From assembly GCA_944474755.1 (NCBI GenBank), contig OX104111.1, forward strand, positions 96,762,805 through 96,826,804: a stretch of DNA of 64,000 nt, written 5' to 3'. Below are positions 25,001-34,000 of the stretch, one piece after another; position 1 is the first letter of the stretch; each line of letters opens with the position of its first letter. This stretch comes from Limnoperna fortunei (taxonomy: Eukaryota; Mollusca; Bivalvia; Mytilida; Modiolidae). Below the pieces are notes generated by a model. It was not told the origin of the DNA, ran no database searches, and saw nothing but the letters and a program-made list of their open reading frames with translations. Position numbers and translations under genes: made by a program.

Positions 25001-28000
25001 TGATATTTTACCGCCACCACAAGTTGCAGTACATGATGACCACATGGTCCAAGCACTATATGACGACCAACCTCCATCAACTGTAATAAGTACAAAATTC
25101 GCCAAACTGTGTAGATTGTTTCATAGGACATTAAATAAGAGTATTTGATAACAGTTCAGTGAAAAATATAAACATGTGCTTTGACACCAAAGCAATGTCA
25201 ACTAATCGGTGTAAATATAAAAACATAATTACTTTTTCCAACTCTTGAGTAATTACGTATTACATATAAAAAAAATTCCCAAACAACATCCATTCAGAAG
25301 TAAATACTAAAATGTGACATGTACGTAAGTCCAAAACATTTTTATAGATCATTTTTGTATTTGATTTATATTATGTGCATGATTTATGTCTATAAAAAAC
25401 CTTTTAAGAACTTTCTATAAAAAATTTACTTGGACATGGATTAGTATTGCAGTCGGTTGTGGCATTTTCGCTAGAACTTCCGGTACATTCATTTCCACCA
25501 AACTGGGGTACAGGGTTAGAACATGTTCTGTTTCTATGTCTTGATTTCTGTCCACCACCACAAGATAAAGAACAGGATGACCATGAGTTCCAACTACTAT
25601 ATGCCGACCACTCGCCATGAACTACAATGAACATATAGATTCACAGAAAGCAGACTTCAGTGGTGTTTTTCTAATATATGTCAGCGTGAAAGTAATGTTT
25701 TGTAATCATAAAACATTTCCATTAACAGACTGGGGAATTTTATAATACCACAAGTGAGATCTTTTAGTAAGATGTAAAATACAATAATGCTTAAAGGTTT
25801 AAAACACTGACATAGATAAGTGCAAATTAAAAGAAGCTTAAATTTTTTTGAAAGATGTCGAAATTGCTTGCACACATTCAAGCCGCTGCAAAAAGGCAGA
25901 ACTACCTGTATACACCATTATAATAAAAAATGCTTTGTTCACCTGGACACGAATGTGTATTACAGTCCTCTGTGGCATTATCACTTCTACTGCCGAAGCA
26001 TTCTTTCCCGCCATATTGGGAGACGGGATTATCACATGTTCTATTTCTATTTCTTGATTTTTCACCACCCCCACAAGTTGCAGTACATGATGACCACATG
26101 CTCCAAACACTATATAAAGACCAGCCTCCATCAACTGTAATAAGTACATTTCGATCAGACTTTTACATTGTATTATACGACTTTAAATTAATGTATTTCG
26201 TATCAGTTCAGCTATAAATATAAATATGTGTTATTAAACAAGACAAATGTAATATGAACATAAGTCTGAAATATTTTACAGAAAATTTTTGTGTTTGATT
26301 TATAAAATGTTGAGGATTTATGTCTAAAAATAAATTGTGAAAGAACTTTCTTTAAGAATTACTTGGACATGGATTATTATTGCAGTCGGTTGTTGCATTA
26401 TCATTCGAACTTCCGTTACATTCTTTACCACCAAACTGCGGTTCAGGGTTAGAACATGTTCTGTTTCTATGTCTTGATTTCTGTCCACCACCACAAGACA
26501 AAGAACAGGATGACCATGAGTTCCAACTACTATATGTTGACCAGTCTCCATGAACTACAATGAAGATACGGATTCTACGAAAGTAGACTTTATTGGTATT
26601 TTCATCATATATCAGCGTGATAGTAAGGTTTTGCAATCATAAAACATTTCCATTTAGCAGATTCAACGGACTGTAATTTTATAATACCACAAGCGAGCAC
26701 TTTAAATAAGATTTAAAATACAATAATGCTTTAAGGTTTTAAACATTGACACTGACAAGTGCAAAATTAAAGCTTAAAATTTTTTGAAAGATTTCGAAAT
26801 TGTGTGCGCACATTCAATCCACTGCAAAAAGTCAGAAGTAGCTGTATACACCATTTTAATAAAAAATGCATTGCTCACCTGGACAAGAATGTGTATTACA
26901 GTCCTCTGTGGCATTATCACTTCTACTGCCGATGCATTCTTTCCCGCCATATTGGGGGACAGGGTTATCACATGTTCTATTTCTATTTCTTGATTTTTCA
27001 CCACCGCCACAAGTTGCAGTACATGATGACCACGTGCTCCAATTACTATATAAAGACCAACCTCCATCAACTGTTATAAGTACAAAATTCGCGAGGAATG
27101 TATAGATTGTTTATATTAATAATAACACAATAATAATGTCAAATAATCGGTAAAAATATAAAAACATAATTTATTTTTCTCTACTTTTGAGTTCTTACTC
27201 ATTACGTATTATTAAAGACATTTATTCATTAGCAAATATTTAAAAGTAATACGTTCGTTAGTCTGAAATATTTTATAGAACATTTTTGTATTTGATTTAA
27301 ATTATGTTCAAGATTTATGTCTGCAAATAAATCTTTCCGCAACTTTTTAAAAATTTACTTGGACATGAATTAGTATTGCAGTCGGTTGTTGCACTATCGA
27401 TTGGATTTCCGGTACATTCTTTTCCACCAAACCGAGGTACAGGGTTAGAACATGTTCTGTTTCTATGTCTTGATTTCTGTCCACCACCACAAGACAAAGA
27501 ACAGGATGACCATGAGTTCCAACTGCTATATGTCGACCACTCTCCATCAACTGCAAAAACCACAGAGATTCTAAGAAAGCAGACTTTAGATTATCTTCAT
27601 ACCAGCTTCATAGTTAGATTTTGTAATCCTACAAAATTTCGATTTAATGGACTTTTATACCACAAATGACCTATATGAAGACCAACCGCCATCAACTGTA
27701 ATAAGTACAAAATTCTACAGACTGTATAGATTGTTTCATATGACATTAAATAAGAGTATTTGATAACAGTTCAGTGAAAACGATTAACTTGTCCTATTAC
27801 AACCAGATCAATATCAATTACTCGATGAAAATATAAAAACCTAAAATTTACCTTTTCCTTCTTTTGAATAATTTAATATTAAATATGGACATGACCAAGC
27901 AACATCCATTCAGAAGCAAATACTTGAATTTGACACCTACGTAAGTCTGAAATATTTTATAGAACAATGTTTGTATTTGATTTAAAATATGTGCATTTTA

Positions 28001-31000
28001 AGACCTTCTTTTTAAAATTTATTTAGACATGGATTAGTATTGCAGTCGGTTGTTGAATTATCGCCTGAACGTCCGGTACATTCTTTTCCACCAAACTGCG
28101 GTACAGGGTTAGAACATGTTCTGTTTCTATGTCTTGATTTCTGTCCACCACCACAAGACAAAGAACAGGATGACCATGAGTTCCAACTACTGTATGTCGA
28201 CCAATCTCCATCAACTGCCATAACCATAGAGATTATAAGAAAGTAGACTAGTGGTATTTTTCGTCACATATCAGCCAGATAGTTAGCTTGTGTAATCCTA
28301 CAAATTTCGATTTATTGGCCTGGGAAATGATATACCACAAATGAGCTCTTAAAGCAATAATGCTAAAAAGGTTAATGCTTAAACACTGACACCATTAAGT
28401 GCAAAGTAAAAGACGTTGAAAACCTTATCTTTTATCTTTAAAAAAGAGTATGCCCATTGAAGCCGCCACAGATAGGAGCTCTAGCTGTCCACACAATAAT
28501 GATCAGATAAAAACATTGTTTACCTGGACAAGGATGTGTATTACAGTCTTCTGTGGCATTATCATTTCTACTTCCTGTGCATGCTTTCCCGCCATATTGG
28601 GGGACAGGGTTAGCACATGTTCTATTTCTATTTCTTGATATTTTACCACCACCACAAGTTGCAGTACATGATGACCACATGCTCCAAACACTATATGAAG
28701 ACCAACCTCCATCAACTGTAATAAGTACAACATTATCCAGACTGTGTAGATTGTTTCATATGACATTAAATAAGAGTATTTGTTAACAGTTCAGTGAAAA
28801 ACATATACTTGTGCTATCGCACCAGAACAATATCAAATAATCGGTGAAAATAAAAAAAAACATAATTACTTTTCGAGTTATTGCATATTACATATAAAAC
28901 ATTCCAAAACAATATACTAAAATGTGACACGTACGTAAGTCTGAAATATTTTATAGAACATTTTTGTATTTGATTTATATTATGTAAATGATTTTTGTCT
29001 ACAAATACATCTTGTAGGAACTTTCTTTTAAAATTTACTTGGACAAGGATTAGTATTGCAGTCGGTCGTTGAATTATCGCCTGAACTTCCGGTACATTCT
29101 TTTCCACCAAACTGGGGTACAGGGTTAGAACATGTTCTGTTTCTATGTCTTGATTTCTGTCCACCACCACAAGACAAAGAACAGGATGACCATGAGTTCC
29201 AACTACTATATGTCGACCACTCTCCATCAACTGCAATGACCATAGAGATTCTAAGAAAGTAGACTTCAGATTTGTTTTTATGACATATCAAATTGACAAT
29301 GAACTCGTCTTATCATATAACACCGGGATTCAACCCGACTGTGAAATTTTATAATATCACAAGAAAGCCCTTAAACAAATGCTTGAAGCAAGAACGGTAG
29401 TATTGACACAAGCTTAACTATAAACTTGTGTAAAAATGACGTTTAAGACCGCTTGTTTGTAGATGTTAAGAGTGCGTACATTCAAGCCGATACAAAAAGC
29501 AGAACTATATTTCCACATAATATTGAAATAAATGCTTTTGTATACCTGGACACGGATATGTATTGCAGTCTTCTGTGGCATTATCACCTGTGCTACCGGT
29601 GCATACTTTCCCGCCATATTGGGGGACGGGATTATCACATGTTCTACTTCTATTTCGTGATTTTTTCCCACCACCACAAGTTGCAGTACATGATGACCAC
29701 ATGCTCCAAACACTATATGAAGACCAATCTACATCAACTGTAATAAGTACAACATTATCCAGACTGTGTAGATTGTTTCATATGACATTAAATAAGAGTA
29801 TTTGATAACAGTTCAGTGAAAAACATATACTTGTGCTATCGCACCAGAGCAATATCAACTAATCGGTTTAAATAAAAAAAACATAATTACTTTTCGAGTT
29901 ATTGCATATTACATATAAAACATTCCAAAACAATATACTAAAATGTGACACGTACGTAAGTCTGAAATATTTTATAGAACATTTTTGTATTTGATTTATA
30001 TTATGTAAATGATTTTTGTCTACAAATACATCTTGTAGGAACTTTCTTTTAAAATTTACTTGGACAAGGATTAGTATTGCAGTCGGTCGTTGAATTATCG
30101 CCTGAACTTCCGGTACATTCTTTTCCACCAAACTGGGGTACAGGGTAAGAACATGTTCTGTTTCTATGTCTTGATTTCTGTCCACCACCACAAGACAAAG
30201 AACAGGATGACCATGAGTTCCAACTACTATATGTCGACCACTCTCCATCAACTGCAATGACCATAGAGATTCTAAGAAAGTAGACTTCAGATTTGTTTTA
30301 TGACATATCAAATTGACAATGAACTCGTCTTATCATATAACACCGGGATTCAACCCGACTGTGAAATTTTATAATATCACAAGAAAGCCCTTAAACAAAT
30401 GCTTGAAGCAAGAACGGTAGTATTGACACAAGCTTAACTATAAACTTGTGTAAAAATGACGTTTAAGACCGCTTGTTTGTAGATGTTAAGAGTGCGTACA
30501 TTCAAGCCGATACAAAAAGCAGAACTATCTTTCCACATAATATTAAAATAAATGCTTTTGTATACCTGGACACGGATATGTATTGCAGTCTTCTGTGGCA
30601 TTATCACCTGTGCTCCCGGTGCATACTTTCCCGCCATATTGGGGGACGGGATTATCACATGTTCTACTTCTATTTCGTGATTTTTTCCCACCACCACAAG
30701 TTGCAGTACATGATGACCACGTGCTCCAAACACTATATAAAGACCAACCTCCATCAACTGTAAGAAATAAAGAATTTTCCAGAATTTGTTAATTTAACGT
30801 TATAAATAAGACTATCCCTTATGTGCTTAGTTTAACTATAAAATTGTGCTTTCATGTAGAACGACGCCAATTAATTGGTGAAAATATAAATATATATTAC
30901 AATTTCCATTTTTTTACTAGAGTTATTACGTGTTCATCATACAAAAACAAAAATGCATACCTAATTGTTACAATTTACGTAGATTTGAATTATTTTATGG

Positions 31001-34000
31001 TACATTTTTGTACTTTTTTGAAAATATTTTCATGAATTATTATCTCTAGAAATAAATTTTTAAAGAACTGTCTTCAAAATACTTGGTCATGGATTGGTAT
31101 TGCAGTCCATTGTGGCATTATCGATCGAACTTCCGATACATTCTTTTCTAGCTAATTGAGGTACTGTCTTAGAACATGTTCTGTTCCTAATTATTGATCT
31201 CTGACAGCCCCCACAAGATAAAGCACATGATGACCATAAATTCTAACTATTTTATGTCGACCACTCTCCATCCACTTCAGTGAGCGCGCAATAAGCAGAT
31301 GTTCACATGTGTTTCCGTAGCGTATAAGAGTTATAGTATAACATGTCACCCTGACTTATCTAAAAAGTTTTAAATTAAGACAACTTAATTGTTGTACATG
31401 TTAGTGTTTACATTGTATGGAAAGTTTGTTGGTTATTTCTTTAACAACACGTTTAGATGTTTTGTGGGGTGTTTTGACTAAGTTATTCAGAAAGTCAAGA
31501 CGCACTCATACACCACATTCTTTGAAATTATTATCCCAAAGCCAGCCCCGTCTGAAGAAGTAATTTCTAATTTGTCTTATTGTTTTTGAAAAGGGTCCCA
31601 TTTTTGCATACCTTCGACCCTTTAAATTATCTTTAACTATACCGTCCCTCTTCTTATTTATAGTTAAACAACATATCAAAATATATATTGTACAAAAGCA
31701 AATGATTGTAAATTTGAGTTCGCCTGCTTTCTTGATTATTTAAAGCATAAGCCCAAACCATCCTCTTTTCTTCTCTTGTGTTCTGTAAGTCATGATTTAG
31801 GTCTTTTTTCTATGAATCATGATAAGCGTAAAATATAGTTATATTTATATTCTATGACATGTGATATTCTATTTTTATTTCCTATATCGTTACCCTTTGT
31901 TTAACTGTATTCCGCGACTTTTATATTGATTGTTTAATGTGGCAGCAGGAAACAAAATCACATCTCCTTAGATTGTTGTATAGCAAGACATAAAAAGTAC
32001 TGCGTTTATGCGCACAAGCGATATTTTCTCGCAAACACCCAGAGAAAGCACACGTTTTATTAATTCGGTTGCCAAATGCGTAATCGTAACAAAGAGAAAG
32101 GTCAGCATGCCACACTTCTGGTAACAGTGTAACCAAAGGAAGCTGCATATGTTTATTGTTTTCAGAGGGACACTTGTGACTTATTATTACAACAACCCGT
32201 TCTAGATCGAAAATTTTTAAGACTATATACAATACAAATAGAAGGAAGGTCTCACAACATCAAGATACAGGGTAGCATCTATAGTATAGATATTCAAATA
32301 GTTCATTGTTAAAAGTCTAGCTAATTCGAATATTGTTACATGCGTTATTTAATGTACTTTTATTTGATTATTCGCTTGTATGCTTGTTCTGAAATTAAAG
32401 TCTCTTCTGTTGGTTCTGTATTATGCAGGTATAGTTATATCTATTTTTTGTTAAGATTTACAGTAAAAGGAACGGTTATTATTCCTCTAACCTTTTAACT
32501 GTGATACTTTCAGATGTATGTAACTGTTTTTCACATGTGTTTACTGCCTTCCTATTTTTCATTTCCGTTGTTTTTTCATAACAGTTTGTTCTGTTATTGA
32601 TGTTTGTTTGCTAGAATAATTTTTAACGCCATGTTTAGCAAATTTTAAGCTATATGATGGCGTTCAGTTTTTATTGTGAAGGATGTCGGGGTACCCGAAA
32701 AAAACCTGGACCTTCATTCTGAAAAGTGGCAATTCTTGTCAATTAAGATTGGAGTCGAGAGCACCCTGCCCGCAGTGAGACTCGAACCCGCAACCTCAGT
32801 TTTGACAGAAAACGTGATCAAAAGTAGATGAAATACCTTAATCACTCGGCCAACGAGCCATCTTCTGTTATTGGTGATTAACTTATTTCTTAGAGTTGCG
32901 TTTGTTTTATACATTGTTTCAAAGACTGAAGAAATGACACAGATAATTTTAGTTATTCTTAGGTCTCGCGAGTAACACTGGTTTTTAAAAGGGCAAGATG
33001 AACAAGAAATTAAATTGTCTTCTGCAAATAAATATAAAATATAAAGTGTTATGTGACGTCTTTTGTAATAAACAATAACACAGAAATATGGCGCATTGCT
33101 AGTTGTAAGTTTAAATTATTCCGGTTTTAAAACTAATAGAAAAATAACATCACGGCTGTGGGTACGCATCCTTGTAAAATCAGCCTAAATAGTTTCCAAC
33201 ATTGAAAGTATAGCATTGTATTTTTATTCCTTAGAACCTCCCTTGCATCAATTTTAAATGTTTTTGGCAAAGAGTTAATTTAATGCTTCTAAACACAAAG
33301 TGAAAAGCCACATTCTGTGGATAATTACAAAGCAATATATACAAACCTGGACAATGATACGTATTGCAAGTAGTATTAGCTTCTTCTGTGCTTAAACCTA
33401 TACACCACAACCCAAAGTTTAAAGGAGTCGGATTGTTACACGATCTGGATCGGGTTCTTGATTGATTCCCACTTCCGCAATCTTTGGTACATCTTGACCA
33501 TTGACTCCACGAATTCCAAGAGCTCCATGCACCATTTACTAATTGGAGAGATTTTAGAATCTGTTAATAAATAAGTGAAGACACTTTCTCTAAGTAGATG
33601 GATAATAATTAAAAGCGAATGTGTATTTCCATGTACGAAAAGCAACAACGTAAATGGTATTTATTTGTAATTACAAAACATAGATAAGTACACATACTAT
33701 TCAGACTGTTTTGTAATACTGTTTATATCCTGTCGAGGCAGTTGACTAATATCGGTGGTTTGATCTTAGTTTTGTATTTTAATTTGGAGGTACAATGTAT
33801 GAATATGCTTAAAATAATATTTGTATTACATCCTCAAATTTTGATCTGAAATTATTTTTTAGGTATTTGTCACTGTTACTCATTGTTTATTTGTGCTATC
33901 GACATTCACCTTTCGAAGTATCGTGGTCATACAAGCAGTTCCGAATAAAGGTATATATTTGGGTAGGTTATATACCATCTGGTATCGGAAAGTTTATTTC

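Larger units (their letters stand above)
28500..30770. repeat. Tandem 1021-bp A+B exon-pair duplication
   Basis: The A exons start 1020-1022 bp apart (28715, 29737, 30757) and the B exons 1021 bp apart (29230, 30251). The introns between them match almost base for base (for example 29300-29530 and 30320-30550). Unit boundaries cannot be fixed by eye. Confidence 0.9.

Noticed and set aside
25838..30763. Long open frames on the plus strand and in other minus frames across the TSR array
   Set aside because: They overlap the TSR exons in other frames and run through introns; they recur only because the exon-intron unit is repeated.
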